Shown piece after piece: positions 10,799 to 19,078 of a DNA stretch of 64,000 nucleotides; the first letter of the stretch is position 1; every line of letters starts with the position of its first letter. The translations under genes were made by a program, and so were the position numbers. The notes under the pieces were generated by a model that was not told the origin of the DNA, searched no databases, and worked only from the letters and a program-made list of their open reading frames with translations. This stretch comes from Amphibalanus amphitrite (taxonomy: Eukaryota > Arthropoda > Thecostraca > Balanomorpha > Balanidae): NCBI RefSeq assembly GCF_019059575.1, contig NW_024882305.1:236001-300000 (forward strand), in the 5' to 3' direction.

Positions 10799-13700
10799 AG
10801 CAGCAGCAGCAGCAGCAGAGGCAACAGCAGCAATACCGGCAACACCACACTGCGGCTTCCTGGTGAGTTCTTCATCAGCAGCCAAGCCTCAGCAGCATCA
10901 CCGGCCGGTTTCGTACAAGATCTGAAGCGCGCCATGTCTCAGGTGCGGCCGACACTCCCACGTCCGGTCCAGCGCGCCACGTACGTCCCGACGGCACTCC
11001 AGACGGCGACACACGTCTTCGTGCGCAGGGACTGTCACCGCTACCCGCTGGACGCTCCATACGACGGACCGTTCCCGGTTACCGAAAGGACCACCAAAAC
11101 CATCACCATCGACCGTCGACAGAAAAAGGAAGTCATCAGCATCGACCGGTGTAAGGCCGCCTTCCTGGAGACGCCAGATGAATCCGGTCATCGACAGCCT
11201 GACCTGCCGACTGTGCAGCCGCACGGTACTCAGTCCAGCGGCCCGCCGGCCGCGCCACCGCTCAGCAATGAGCCCAGCGGCCCGGAGCTTCTGATCTACG
11301 GTGACGCACCAAATCGCCCTGCAGCCGTCGCTCGGGCTGACGCTGCACCATTGCAGCCTCAGCCGATACTACGGACGACCCGCTCCGGCCGCGTCATACG
11401 ACCTCCGGTAAGATATCGCCATGTCACTTTTGTCCGCGACATGTCTGGCGAGGGGGTACTGTAGGGATCATCTATGCGATTTGTCATTTCATGTTGTCAT
11501 TTTCATTAATTGTCGCCGCTTTATTAATCAATCTGTTACCTGTTGTCAATTGCGCGTCAAGTTTGTTTGTTATTTGTAAACCGGCCTGCCGCTGGCCTCA
11601 ACCTTCCTAGTAACCGCTGTGCCATACGCTTTAGAACATATCGTGCAAAGGTCACGGCGGCACCCCTGAGGCGGCCGCTGCCCGTACGTTTACGAGCCCA
11701 TTGTCGTGACGTCACGCCTGTGAACAAAGGTCACGGTAGGGGCTCTCCCGGCAGCCGGACGGTGACTCATACGTTGAGCTTGTCTCTCGCCGCGCCTGCG
11801 GGCATATTGGTAGTACTAGGGACGGCCAGCATATGACCGCGGCTTTCGGCGACATTGTCAATTCGTTTCTCGACTCTGCTGTTCGCTACAAGACAAATAC
11901 ACATAGAAAACGGCTCGGGCATTTGGAGAAGAGCGGCTACTCTGAGGCGAGGGAAGAACACGGAGATTCACACAAACGACCTGACTAGGTTGCACCGGCC
12001 ACAGTCGACCGAGGTGGGCTTCTGCGCCCTTAAAGACGCCTCTGACTGGCCATTGCGCTGACACCCTGGTCGGACCACGGTCATTGATCGGACCCTGCCA
12101 CTGGTTCGTGCTCAGGCTGCCTTAGCGGGTAGACCTGCTCGACCAGACGCCCCACTGGTGGGCGAGTGCTCGGTTCCGACTTTCACCGCCGGTCCAACAG
12201 CGTTCTGCTGGTTCCCGCCGATCCGGTTACGACACCGCAAGTGCCGTACCGACTCGGGCGTCCCAGGTGGGCGTAACGGTTACCACACCAGTTCGCGACC
12301 ACCAGGCTCTGTCAGCCGTCGTACGGCTCTCGGACGGACACTCTAATAGATCAGCGGGTACTGTAGGGATCATCTATGCGATTTGTCATTTCATGTTGTC
12401 ATTTTCATTAATTGTCGCCGCTTTATTAATCAATCTGTTACCTGTTGTCAATTGCGCGTCAAGTTTGTTTGTTATTTGTAAACCGGCCTGCCGCTGGCCT
12501 CAACCTTCCTAGTAACCGCTGTGCCATACGCTTTAGAACATATCGTGCAAAGGTCACGGCGGCACCCCTGAGGCGGCCGCTGCCCGTACGTTTACGAGCC
12601 CATTGTCGTGACGTCACGCCTGTGAACAAAGGTCACGGTAGGGGCTCTCCCGGCAGCCGGACGGTGACTCATACGTTGAGCTTGTCTCTCGCCGCGCCTG
12701 CGGGCATATTGGTAGTACTAGGGACGGCCAGCATATGACCGCGGCTTTCGGCGACATTGTCAATTCGTTTCTCGACTCTGCTGTTCGCTACAAGACAAAT
12801 ACACATAGAAAACGGCTCGGGCATTTGGAGAAGAGCGGCTACTCTGAGGCGAGGGAAGAACACGGAGATTCACACAAACGACCTGACTAGGTTGCACCGG
12901 CCACAGTCGACCGAGGTGGGCTTCTGCGCCCTTAAAGACGCCTCTGACTGGCCATTGCGCTGACACCCTGGTCGGACCACGGTCATTGATCGGACCCTGC
13001 CACTGGTTCGTGCTCAGGCTGCCTTAGCGGGTAGACCTGCTCGACCAGACGCCCCACTGGTGGGCGAGTGCTCGGTTCCGACTTTCACCGCCGGTCCAAC
13101 AGCGTTCTGCTGGTTCCCGCCGATCCGGTTACGACACCGCAAGTGCCGTACCGACTCGGGCGTCCCAGGTGGGCGTAACGGTTACCACACCAGTTCGCGA
13201 CCACCAGGCTCTGTCAGCCGTCGTACGGCTCTCGGACGGACACTCTAATAGATCAGCCACAGATCAATAGATTGTCACAGACCGTCCGTCCAGCCACGCG
13301 CTACCCACAGCGCAGTACGACAGGTGAAATGTTTCGGATTATCACCGTTTTTAGTTTTCTGAGCCAAGATTGGCACAACTAAGAAAGATAGCGACTTGAA
13401 ATCTTTTCGGCAGCGAACTCCTTCATCAAATATGTAGTTTTTTTTTTCAATTGCGGTTGATCGTTTGATCAACTAAGGCGTTTGTAAAAAGCAGGGCTGC
13501 GGAGTCGGAGTCGGAGTCGGTCGGAGTCAACAGTTTTGGTCGGAGTCGGAGTCGATCTTTTTTCTTGGCCAGAGTCGATAAGATTTTACCGACTCCGGCC
13601 ATGTAGTCCGAAAATCGCCTTTCATCAAGTGAAATTGTTGTCTGGTGAAAGCAAAATGGCAATTATCCCGATGATCCAAAGTGGTCAGACAACAAAATCG

Positions 13701-15232
13701 ACCTACGATTTTGATCAGCCTTTTCTTTTCTCCCGAAGTTCACGTCTCTGCACTGGTTCGGTGAACCAAAGGACCAAATAAATGCTTTCCAGAACTAATA
13801 GGTCGGAGTCGGAGTCAGAGTCGATTTTGTGAGGCCGGAGTCGGAGTCGGAGTTGGCTAAAGTTGGGTCGACTCCGCAGCCCTGGTAAAAGGTGCCAATG
13901 ACAAAAGACGGTGAGAAACTTGCCGTTTTGGAATGTTGGCGACAGTCACTTTCAGGCGCAGGGGGCACCCGGTGTCCTTGGCGGATTGGTTTTTCCTCGG
14001 ACGACTCGGCTTTTCTGGGACGTCGTGGTGACAACGAAGCCTGGCCTGAAAAAAAAAATTGACAACATTAACAAAAGTGATGAAATCAATTGCCACTCAT
14101 TAGTCCGTCATTTAAATGAGGATGAAAGTTTCTCGATTTAAAAACGTTACCTTTTTAACTGACCCTGATCATGGTGTTTCATTAACCCGCACCTTCCTGC
14201 GATATAAAAGAGTAAAAGTTACTGGGTGCAGTGGCGCACCCAGGGAGGAGTCAGGGGGACAAAGGGGTCAGCTGACCCTCCCGAAATCTAGCGGGCCCGC
14301 TGGTAGGTGCCCGTCCAGTCCTCCGAGACACCCGGTATGACGGCTGGATGACTGGTCCTCAGTACGCGGCATCAAGCTGGGGATTCATGCAGCCAGCCCA
14401 GGCCGCCGGGCCCTCTGTCAGTAGACCCCGACAGGCTTTCATACGGCGGGTCTTTGCTGAACCCTCAGGAGGCTCTGCACCAGCAGAATTTTCCATTGGC
14501 GGGCCCAGGTCGAGTGCTCGGGCAAAAGTACCCCCCTGCCGAGCTTTACACGGCGAGCCCAAACTGGTATTTCATAAACTAAAGCTCTCACCCAGTACAC
14601 CACCCTTTGGCCATTCGACATGGAGTCGTACGTCGTCAGGGTGATGTTGGCGGCCTCTTGGTACAGCTGAATCCACTGCAGGGCCGATTCCTTTGACGCC
14701 GGACATCGGTAGGCCACAGTGGTGCCCTCCATCAACTCCTGAAACGAAATAATGCAAGGTCTCACTGGGGTATTCTTGTCTGGGACCAATGCACGATCGT
14801 ATTACCGTAATAGTCAGCTATAATGCAGATGACAAATACTTAGTGACAAGACGCGTTATATTCAAATACAGATCACCGCACACACCACTCATACCAATAA
14901 TATTGTCATTCACAATTGATAAAACTTTGTTACCGAAGCCTGTGGGGAAAGTTGATAGTTCCATTTTAAAAATGGAAGTTTTCATTCATGAAATGATTGC
15001 AACATGGCTCAAACCAATTACATATAATATGTGTTACTGCAAATTGAAATTGCCATCATCGGCAATTGCTATTGCTTTAAGCAAATTGCTATATTTGATG
15101 CTCACCGGTTCCAGGTCAGGAATCATATCAAGCTTCTCGCACAAGATGTACTTGGCATCAGCCTTCCAGATTACTTGGAAGTGATCCTGTTGGAAGAAGG
15201 AATGTTCCATAAAGTTAGTGGCGGACTTGTAC
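1..15232 (-). CDS. SWIM-zinc-finger / MULE-like family gene (partial, disrupted)
   Basis: Minus-strand gene running off the left edge. Exons seen: 15232-15106 (ends ..IPDLEP, then GTGAGC), 14738-14592 ([20 protein letters not shown].., AG before, GTGAGA after; 49 codons, phase 0-0), about 5951-5679 (..[20 protein letters not shown].., donor GTAAGT), and 5006-4948 continuing at 63-1. The HNHAV..ALRHRRV..HSPS.AL....LQEEHG....AADR..PD..YYLYYK pattern is that of the large arthropod family of uncharacterised proteins related to ZSWIM1/3 and MULE transposases; the [13 protein letters not shown] stretch fits its N terminus. The 15106-15232 exon joins in phase, but its content I do not recognise. Exon 14592 ends in phase 0 while the 5951 exon needs another phase, so one exon (expected to hold YRCQHN) is missing or unseen in the intervening 8.6 kb, which is full of transposons. 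Function unknown; it could be a host gene or a domesticated transposase. Confidence 0.62.
64..610 (-). repeat. 3' LTR of gypsy element 1
   Basis: Direct repeat of 4401-4947, bounded by TGTGGCTGGT on the left and GTGCACTACA on the right of the plus strand. A purine-rich stretch (GGGGGAGGGTGA on the minus strand) lies immediately upstream and is the likely polypurine tract. Short open frames inside the LTR are antisense to the element and are not called as genes. Confidence 0.93.
606..3155 (-). CDS. pol: Gypsy element 1 Pol: protease, RT, RNase H, truncated integrase
   Basis: An 849-residue open frame. Order of domains: aspartic protease with DTGA at 41-44; reverse transcriptase from about 200, with YIDD at 340-343; RNase H beginning [10 protein letters not shown] near 491, with TDHKAL near 559; integrase zinc-binding region (H683 and H689, C719 and C722); integrase core with the first Asp in QVHADLVG (about 751) and the second in TDRGSQF (about 810). 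The catalytic Glu and the GPY/F-type C terminus are absent: about 20 residues after the second Asp the frame turns into unrelated sequence and stops inside the LTR. Pol lies -1 relative to gag and overlaps its end by 22 nt, as expected for frameshifted Gag-Pol. RT and RNase H look intact, but integrase cannot be functional as encoded. Confidence 0.92.
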   Translation of the reverse strand: MLLVGKLARLSALAPAETGRPTLAPLFDVTDLARNWRFLVDTGAQVSVVPPRVVADGTTVQQPDAPRLEAANGTEIKLHGVISTSVRFGTVDYPWTFMVADVSMPILGADFLAHHRLLVDMRHQLLQAEHGTTCAVGTRADIGSVGVRMCAAPTLADLFKEFPRVTATSAQLLPVRHNVTHHIVTRGPPRVGHPRRLPPDRLRIARQEFDKLISLGVARPSKSSWASPLHMEPKKEPGQWRPCGDYRALNAATVPDRYPIPFLQDFSANLHGCTIFSKIDLVRAYHQIPVEPADIPKTAIVTPFGLFEMQRMSFGLRNASQTFQRFMDEVMRGLTCCYVYIDDILIASTSVEQHRRHLRQVLERLDKFGVTINPKKCALGVNRISFLGHDVSPDGIAPLPEKVAAVQEFPQPTTQRQLRRFIGLVTYYHRFLPGAAGLLRPLHHLLDQKRKRAAPVEWTPTAEDAFQRVKAALAQATQLAHPTPGAALSLQVDASDTGVGAVLQQHSHGTWTPLAFFSKSLQPAETRYSTFGRELLGAYLAVKHFRHTLEGRQFAIFTDHKALVSAVSSGSASYSPREIRHLDFISQFTTDIRHVPGKENAAADALSRTVAMLSAPCPPVDDFDELAACQQEDEELARFRSTEHGLKLRDARLPSGRTLVIDESQGVPRPWIPAPLRRAYFRHVHDLAHPGVRATVDLVTRRFVWPSVKKDAALWARTCVPCQRTKVHRHTTTPPASFPPPADRFRQVHADLVGPLPPSEGYSYLLTVVDRYSRWPEAIPLRGITAREVARALISGWISRFGVPDEIITDRGSQFESALWAELSTLLGCARRRTTAGDVRSAVSRGRVM
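3134..4054 (-). CDS. gag: Gypsy element 1 Gag
   Basis: The start is set at the Met of MPSPIEPES (4054) because the equivalent protein of element 2 begins at that point; an in-frame ATG also lies at 4072. The protein has a central helical capsid-like region ([18 protein letters not shown].. through ..[13 protein letters not shown]), then an Ala/Pro/Gly-rich linker, an Arg-rich stretch, and a C-terminal [18 protein letters not shown] motif typical of arthropod gypsy Gag in place of a classical CCHC knuckle. It would form the particle that packages element RNA. It is clearly related to the Gag at 9153-10073. No internal stop. Confidence 0.88.
   Translation of the reverse strand: MPSPIEPESAAQDAPTRPFASFRLPAYAPEEAELWLVQVECAFAVAGITDDHDKFRLLVANLPVHVASQVRDVITAETGSFSELKGALSTRLAQSRASRLEALLRDHQLGDRRPTQLLRSMQHMLGSAGHDLGLLRTLFLQRLPPTTRAALALLPEDTGIDDLASAADRFQEASGGAAVTAVCTPTAGVAAACGPPAGPGVTLAPPASAVAAAGPPAACGCGNSGMAAAVTALTAAVARIEAVFQRGGADATRRGRSRSRPRRPAPASSGSSQPASVTPDEGYCWYHQKYGAEAHRCRPPCSWSGN
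4140..4232. repeat. 25 bp tandem repeat in the element 1 leader
   Basis: About 3.7 head-to-tail copies of a 25 bp unit containing GGCGCTCGCTGCGCTG, at 4140, 4165, 4190 and 4215, between the primer binding site and gag of element 1. In element RNA it falls in the 5' leader, where packaging and dimerisation signals usually lie. The unit carries short self-complementary GC-rich stretches. Function not evident. Confidence 0.8.
4380..4398 (-). promoter_or_regulatory. Primer binding site, tRNA-Trp type
   Basis: Two bases inside the 5' LTR, the minus strand reads TGGTGACCCCGACGTGATC, which is complementary to the 3' end of animal tRNA-Trp (..GATCACGTCGGGGTCA plus CCA). This is where minus-strand DNA synthesis is primed. 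The same site occurs at 9107-9125 in element 2. Confidence 0.8.
4401..4947 (-). repeat. 5' LTR of gypsy element 1
   Basis: Direct repeat of 64-610, 547 bp, with TG..CA ends, followed outside by the CCAT target duplication (4948-4951). It carries the element's promoter. I could not place a TATA box or initiator with confidence. Confidence 0.93.
4948..5006 (-). pseudogene. Upstream half of the coding exon split by gypsy element 1
   Basis: On the minus strand an acceptor (TGTTTTCAG) precedes C CTG TAC TAC AAG, giving [20 protein letters not shown] when joined to the TA left by the preceding exon at 5679. The LYYK motif just after PD..YY is the family signature at this point. The reading is broken at 4948 by element 1 and resumes at 63. 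Confidence 0.7.
5020..5670. other. Intron between two SWIM-family exons
   Basis: No gene, RNA or recognisable repeat is visible here. It is bounded by an acceptor at about 5007 and a donor at 5673-5678 of the minus-strand gene. Confidence 0.5.
5679..5951 (-). CDS. SWIM-family gene, HNH..HSPS exon
   Basis: The most diagnostic exon of the disrupted gene. It contains [46 protein letters not shown] and AADRAIVPD, the conserved block that lies between the CxxH-rich FLYWCH/WRKY-like N terminus and the MULE-like core in this arthropod family. The donor TACTA|GTAAGT is strong. The acceptor is CCTTTCCAG ending at 5952 or one of two AGs just downstream (the last giving 5937), which differ in phase, so the upstream boundary is uncertain by about 15 nt. 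Confidence 0.72.
6293..7705 (+). CDS. LINE ORF1 nucleic-acid-binding protein with zinc knuckles
   Basis: A 470-residue open frame. Residues 1 to about 150 resemble the RRM-like/PRE_C2HC region of Jockey/CR1-type ORF1 proteins, ending [20 protein letters not shown]. At about 177-232 come three knuckles: [14 protein letters not shown] (CX2CX4HX4C), CGQC..H..C and CPLC..H..C. A long Ser/Thr/Pro-rich tail with repeated VQT and TQT pieces follows. Such proteins coat element RNA and help target-primed reverse transcription. The frame is intact, although no ORF2 follows. Another frame at 7503-7727 overlaps its end and is probably a shadow. Confidence 0.85.
   Translation: MAMDSTGPPPGARLPPDLDPPEGRALILMSRPDGTPLRGNPFAIIREIRSICDSEVEKTKQLGSGKILISTFNKDQSSALLSCQTMLGKPVSAVLATNLMSSQGLIHCPDLSDLSDEELLTELAPQGVIEVQRLKSKDRTPNPLIRLRFKGLDLPRKLLCGYLSVPVRPWIQLPRQCRRCWKLGHSMRSCRRKETVCGQCSARDSHPTGDCTSVPKCPLCSGPHPAWDRNSCPVWKTTKRDTRERAPFQPPPLNSTAWPPLESQHRTMQPPPARTDASVQTDGEVMAPKATAVPVQTQTETASSQTTDASTQTTKLTTFDSTSQTRPARLVSAEVQTDTPDSPTPTTDPDDFGCSRSRPFTRGYTASFQPDSPRNDTDDPDPDLIPKRRPRGEIPPPDIGSLKFEYASGRRLSYPPSTLYWFDHEIRLYDLDLRPESKAYRAAVAGFYFDGPPHHGRRIFLQRIPPTGNH
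7706..8266 (+). other. 3' untranslated tail of the half-LINE
   Basis: No open frame with endonuclease or RT motifs. The end carries ATTAAAGTAAAG and a second TAAAG cluster, a plausible simple-repeat LINE tail, with about 25 further bases before the target duplication. Confidence 0.6.
9107..9125 (+). promoter_or_regulatory. Primer binding site of element 2, tRNA-Trp type
   Basis: TGGTGACCCCGACGTGATC lies two bases after the LTR end and is complementary to the tRNA-Trp 3' end. It is identical to the site in element 1. Confidence 0.8.
9153..10073 (+). CDS. gag: Element 2 Gag
   Basis: A 306-residue intact frame collinear with the element 1 Gag: [56 protein letters not shown] and [20 protein letters not shown] in the capsid-like half, then an Ala/Pro linker, an Arg-rich segment ([16 protein letters not shown]) and a terminal [18 protein letters not shown]. 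It starts 28 nt after the primer site. Intactness in a non-autonomous element suggests recent activity or selection for particle formation. Confidence 0.88.
   Translation: MPADSAQSGAAAQDPASVPASASESTHRPMASFRLPPYSPEEPDLWLLQVQCAFDVSGVDSDELRFKLLVANLPANIAVQVKDVIRSSRSFDVLCAALQARLAQSRADRLQALLGRQQLGDQKPTALLRSMRNELAAAGDAPVDTELFRTLFQQRLPQPVRAALALLPADSTLDALAEAADRYLEASGPDPRLSAIAAQPYTQPAPPIAAAVTAPAPAATPALDTVIASLVAKMERLEASNRRLEDAVRRDRSRSRPRQASRQSRRPSPARPSTPPHDDTLCWYHQRFGAQARRCKLPCSWIASEN
9995..11464 (+). CDS. Element 2 Pol derivative: protease, poly-Ser bridge, integrase C terminus
   Basis: A 489-codon uninterrupted frame, -1 relative to gag. Protease DTGA lies at 59-62, with [13 protein letters not shown] and PILGTDFL following. 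The N-terminal edge of RT is recognisable ([31 protein letters not shown]) and stops where element 1 continues with KSSWASPLH. Residues about 244-282 are Ser/Asn encoded by an AGC array. The frame re-enters recognisable sequence as an integrase C terminus (YDGPFPV near 354, a GPY/F-like motif, then [11 protein letters not shown]) and the usual tail ([13 protein letters not shown]). RT, RNase H and the integrase catalytic core are absent, so it depends on another element's enzymes. Confidence 0.85.
10727..10832 (+). repeat. AGC/CAG trinucleotide array inside element 2 pol
   Basis: About 35 AGC units with occasional AAC, GGC or AGG, read as poly-Ser in the pol frame, poly-Gln in another forward frame and poly-Ala/Leu in reverse frames. 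It occupies the exact place where RT, RNase H and most of integrase should be. Confidence 0.95.
11460..12355 (+). repeat. 3' LTR of element 2, first (truncated) copy
   Basis: An 896 bp LTR copy starting TGTAGGGATC and ending abruptly at GATCAGC, then GGGTAC and the next copy. It lacks the last 65 bp or so of the LTR. Together with the preceding GGGTAC it forms a 902 bp unit duplicated at 12356-13257. Confidence 0.9.
12362..13322 (+). repeat. 3' LTR of element 2, second (full) copy
   Basis: A complete 961 bp LTR, TGTAGG..GACGACA-type ends. It is identical by eye to 11460-12355 over the shared part, including the CGTCGTACGG variant that distinguishes both from the 5' LTR, so the tandem duplication is later than insertion. 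Confidence 0.9.
13492..13884. mobile_element. hAT-like MITE with GGAGTC-rich ends
   Basis: A 393 bp element starting CAGGGCTGCGGAGTCGGAGT and ending in the inverted CGACTCCGCAGCCCTG. The 8 bp flanks are GTAAAAAG (13484-13491) and GTAAAAGG (13885-13892), one mismatch, as expected for a hAT target duplication. The subterminal parts are tandem GGAGTC hexamers. No transposase. Related copies lie at 36138-36435, 39712-39785 and 40096-40192. Confidence 0.8.
14592..14738 (-). CDS. SWIM-family gene, N-terminal exon
   Basis: A 147 bp exon, 49 codons, phase 0 at both ends: acceptor CGTTTCAG, donor TGG|GTGAGA. It reads [38 protein letters not shown], which matches the beginning of the family (a tryptophan-containing helix, then a strand before the YRCQHN motif). 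Confidence 0.6.
15106..15232 (-). CDS. Exon joined in phase to the SWIM-family gene, content unrecognised
   Basis: A 127 bp candidate exon: acceptor TTGAATAG, donor CCG|GTGAGC. Reads [18 protein letters not shown].. and ends IPDLEP in phase 0, matching the phase of the exon at 14738. I do not recognise the sequence. It may be an N-terminal exon of the same gene or the end of a different one. Confidence 0.42.
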
Positions 15233-15239
15233 CTATTCA

Positions 15240-16160
15240 ATATTTAATATCAATATAGTAACAATGGTTACACGACTCATAATCTTCACTTACAGCATTT
15301 CTTAAAAATTACCTATGTAAAGATTATAATTCTGCTGGTGATACCTATAGCCATGTGGGTAAATGTCAAGTTTAAGTCCTAAGCAGATTTCATGGATAAT
15401 TTTTTCATATTCTTACATTATTTGGCCGGTACACATGGAGGTCCCCGCTTCAAAATTAGTTAATTTTGAATTTAGTGTTTCCGACCATTATTTGACATCC
15501 TGAATCCAAAAATGATACTTATATGTCTCGTAACTAAAAGAAAAACATAATCAAACCTGAACTAACCTTACCTTTTCACCTATAACCTACCAATCTACTA
15601 CCTACAAACCTACAATGCAACCTAAAACTTACAGCCTAACGTAACCTAAAACATAATTTTTTTGCTGTTACAGATTTGTATCAACAGCGTCACAGTTATA
15701 GTTAGGACCTAAACTTGACATATACCTGTATTTCTTGCGCCCTAACCCACAACAACAGCAACAACAACTGTATTTCTTGCAAAGAACATGCACCTAAAAT
15801 GGAAATACTTATTAATCACCAACCTTTTCCAGCATCTTGAAGCATATATAGGCCTCCGCAATAAACGAGCAAACATGAGACACGAAAAAGGCGCTTTGGA
15901 TTAAAAGGCGCGCCAGTGGCATCGGAAGAGCTGCCAGATCGGCTGAAATCCCTAGCGCGATTTCGCTTTTTTCCAAGGTGCCTAGAATTCCTCTAGGAAT
16001 GGCTGAGCCCTATGGTGAATTCAAAATACGCCTGCGGCAGCTGTCGGCAACCACAATTGTATCAGGGAGGCACCGGTTCTGACGTCACACGAAAATATCA
16101 GTCGGCTGGTTGTGGCACTGCCCCCTGCCGGCGCGACTATGCTGCCACCTAGCTAAGCCT
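15240..16160. other. AT-rich intergenic DNA
   Basis: No gene visible. A stretch of repeated CCTA-type words (AACCTAC, ACCTATAACCTACC) lies at about 15560-15660. The rest is unremarkable. Confidence 0.4.
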
Positions 16161-17370
16161 AGTCAGCCTAGGACGGGACGGTTTTATTTGTTCTCGTCTA
16201 GTGGTGCAGCTTGCGACGACACTCGGTCGACATAGCTGTGCTGCAACATACCCCAGGTTCGGAGTCTCTCGGACGGCCAATCCTGTTCCATAACCACAGC
16301 TAAATCCCCGCTGACCTTAACCAGGATTGGCCGGACGACGTTAAATCTTCGTAGTTCGAGAGACACCGAACCCGGGGATAGTCTATCGAAGCCTTGGCGG
16401 CTGAAGAAAGGCTAGACATATCTCACTTGATTTTGGCGTGGCCAGCCTCACTTCTGTAGTTTTGCTTCACAGAATTCTGCGTCCTATTGAGTTTCCGGTT
16501 ACGTAGTACACGACCACGTTCAGGAACTCGATGTTTTTTAGATACATCACGTAATGACAAACTTTTGGCAGCATTTACATTGGTTGCCTGCATACTTGGT
16601 GAGGAAAAATCGCTATCGCAGTAGTACAGTCAAGACATACCACAAAGGATCAGAGCTAAAGCAGCATTATTAACCAAAAGTGTATTGCATTGATCACCAG
16701 CATGTTCGTAAAATAAAATACATCAGGAATAAAGATGACAACCAAGCCGCATGGACACTTATAAGTTTATAACAAACATGAACGATAAAGTGGCAACACA
16801 AATGAAAGAGAGAAGATGAATCTGCCCTTCGCAATCGTCAACTTAAAATAAAACTTCAAATATACAACAGACCTCTGTGCATTAAAAGAACACGAATACA
16901 CTCGCTTTGTCGTCGACACATAATGGGAACATCCTGGCGGCCCAGCCAAACAGCGCGCCCGCCTTCGAGTAGGAAATAGCAGCGGCCGCAGAAGTGGCCA
17001 ACAGATAACTACCACATTGTTCGTCACGCCACCTGCACTGAAACGTAACAGCTATTTAATCGTGAAATGTAGCTATCCATCCAAAAATGCTGCACTACAC
17101 CAGCACCACCGCACAGTTAGCAGATAGGTACGGAACGCAGGTCCTGGTCTCTGTCTCTTCCGAGTAGGGTCTCCGGACCGGTCACCAGCGCCACCATCTC
17201 CGCGCGGTAGCTAAAGCACAGCTCTCCGGCCGGGGCCCGCAGTTCCTCGGCCTCTTCGTCCAGCCTTGTCCTTGTTTTGACGTGAGTGAATGTGCAAATG
17301 TTTTGAATGATTAGATCAGCAGCCGCGGATACGGATTCTGAGCAGTAATCGCCACGCACTTTGTATGTGG
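16160..17370. other. No recognisable gene
   Basis: Short open frames exist (minus strand at 16184-16366 and 17117-17359), but none has a motif, splice pattern or neighbour that supports a gene. The second abuts the tail of the non-LTR fragment at 17383. Confidence 0.4.
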
Positions 17371-17382
17371 ATCGCTCTTAAA

Positions 17383-17962
17383 TGTAAATACAAATACAAA
17401 TACAAATACAGCCAGACCAGCACGGCTCCCGCCCAGCACCTGAAGACTCCGCCCTCCGCAGATCCGTCCGTCCAAAGCCGGACAGCACACAGGGGCAGGA
17501 ACGCGAGGTGCAGCGTAGCCACGCTTTCCCTTTCCGCCGCCGTGGCCCCAGCCCGGATCGGGCACACGTCCAACCGGAAGGTGACGCCAGCCGTCTGTTG
17601 ACACGGTGGGATTCTCGCTCTCGCCCAGGCCTGGCGGCCTCGCAATCTCCAGCCTCGGACCGAAGACAGGCGCGCCGGTGCCGAGGCCTTGGCGGTCGCG
17701 CGCAGGGGGTCCCCTGATGGCAGAGCCAGCGCCCTCCCCAGCAGCCAGCGTCCAGCTTCTCTCCTCCATCGGAGAAAGTCGGGCTTCCGCCATTAGTGCG
17801 TGGCACGGTGTTGAGCGCGGACACAGGTGCTGATGCGGCCACCTCTCGCAGTCCTCGCTCCAGGAGATTCACGTGCGAGGGGGCGGCCGCCGGCAGCCAC
17901 GCGACGGCAGCGTGTTCGAGCGCCCCTCGGACGTAAGCGATTGGCCACCGTACTAAGGGCAC
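17383..17962 (-). mobile_element. Degenerate non-LTR retrotransposon fragment (after RT)
   Basis: The minus strand encodes YVRGALEHAAVAWLPAAAPS followed by ..LLERGLREVA, then in a shifted frame LMAEARLSPMEERSWTLAAGE with the Met replaced or displaced. This is the region between RT and RNase H of R1/I/Jockey-like ORF2 proteins (YVRS.L.YA..AW.PA..P....LE...R.A..). At least one frameshift is present. The fragment ends in three to four TGTATT units (plus strand 17383-17411), a typical simple-repeat tail. Confidence 0.7.
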
Positions 17963-18361
17963 CCTCGTCCAGGCCCCAGCTATTCAACCAGGTCGACGGC
18001 GCCGTAGCCGTCACTCGAGCCACGCCACAGAGCTCACGCCTCAAAGCGGTTGGCTCTCCGGTCCTCGGCATCCGGCATCCGCAGTGATTTGGCGTAGCCA
18101 GGACAGGTGAGACGCCGGCCTCAGTCATAACCGAAAAGCCTGTAAAAAAAAAAACAATATGTGATTGACAAATGGAAATATATTGTAAGCATAGAGTTGA
18201 GAAATCATGACGCACACTGCATTGTGACAGTATAGTGCGATTGGCAGAGGAGGGACTTATTGTAAGAAAACAATGAGCAATTGAGGCATTGATTTGGTTC
18301 TGTAGGTAGCTACCTACCCTTCACATATGAATGTGGATGATTTGTACCATTAAGAAAAACC

Positions 18362-19078
18362 ATAGGCGTAGGAGCGGAGGGGGGGGGGGGCATGCCCCCA
18401 CTTTTCAGCTATGCTAATTTTTAAAGGGACCCTCCCACCTTCAAAAAAGTTAATGAATTGGCATGAAAGTGATGTCGCTCGGTTCAAAAAGTGCAAAAAC
18501 GAATATCTACCAAATTTCATCGAAAAATATTCACCGGTTTTCAAGATATTAGACTTTTACTTTTGTTTACTTTTTGGGATCTCCGCTGTTCCTAGCGACT
18601 TTATTTGAAAGTGCGGCATTTGTTGCGCGCAAAGCAGCATATACCACCGCGTGCTACAAAACGTTTTAGTCAAACATTTAACGGACGTTCGAAAGCCTGA
18701 TGACGTCATCAGACTCCCGTAATGGTTAAGAGATAGGGACCACGCTGGTCCCACCCTGCAAGTAAAGGGAAGAAATTTCTTGAACACCATAAAGCTGCGG
18801 GGGTTGCGACCAGGATAAATGGTGGTTTCTGAGCCTGGCCGCAAACTTGGCTATCTCAACTCAAAACTAATGTTAAGGTGGGAGGGTCCCTTTAAAGTAA
18901 AATATTTATTTTTCATTTAAATTCAAAACTAAGAGCAAGAAATGGTTCGGCAAGGTGAGATGAGCACGAAACTGCAAAGAATTTGTTCATAGGGGTATTA
19001 CGGTTCCCACAAAGTGACATTGAAGTTCTCTGCCCCCCCCCCCAAACTTTACGTGAGGTTCCTGCGCCCATGGAAAAA
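18362..19078. mobile_element. MITE-like element with CATAGGCG ends, hosting a TTAA MITE
   Basis: Left end CCATAGGCGTAGGAGC followed by a G-run, right end a C-run then GGTTCCTGCGCCCATGG, imperfect inverted repeats flanked by A-rich sequence (AAAAAC/AAAAAA). The TTAA MITE at 18425-18891 sits inside. Similar ends (CGCGGGAACC near G-runs, CGCGCCTATGG) recur around 53.1-53.7 kb. Confidence 0.45.
18425..18891. mobile_element. TTAA-flanked MITE (AGGGACCC family)
   Basis: A 467 bp element flanked by TTAA (18421-18424, 18892-18895) with 17 bp perfect inverted ends AGGGACCCTCCCACCTT. The TTAA target suggests mobilisation by a piggyBac-type transposase. Its ends share CCACCTTCAAAAA with the element at 51690-52365. 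No coding capacity. Confidence 0.85.

Larger units (their letters stand above)
6086..13322 (+). mobile_element. Ty3/gypsy-derived non-autonomous retrotransposon, element 2
   Basis: The 5' LTR (6086-9104) is itself split by a LINE insertion. It is followed by a tRNA-Trp primer site, gag, a pol frame lacking RT, RNase H and most of integrase, a short purine-rich tract (GGCGAGGGGG), and a 3' LTR present as a 902 bp tandem duplication (11460-12355 and 12362-13322). The LTR begins TGTAGGGATC and ends GTACGACA. Only the trinucleotide GGT is shared by the outer flanks, so the target duplication is unclear. Gag and the PBS show close kinship to element 1. It lies in an intron of the SWIM-family gene, in the opposite orientation to it. 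Confidence 0.88.

Noticed and set aside
8451-13248. Repeated short frames of 60-97 codons in the LTRs of element 2
   Set aside because: They recur only because the LTR is present three times; no motif.
17117-17359. Minus-strand frame with LDEEAEELRAPAG
   Set aside because: No clear acceptor and donor pair and no recognisable family; sits beside a dead LINE tail.
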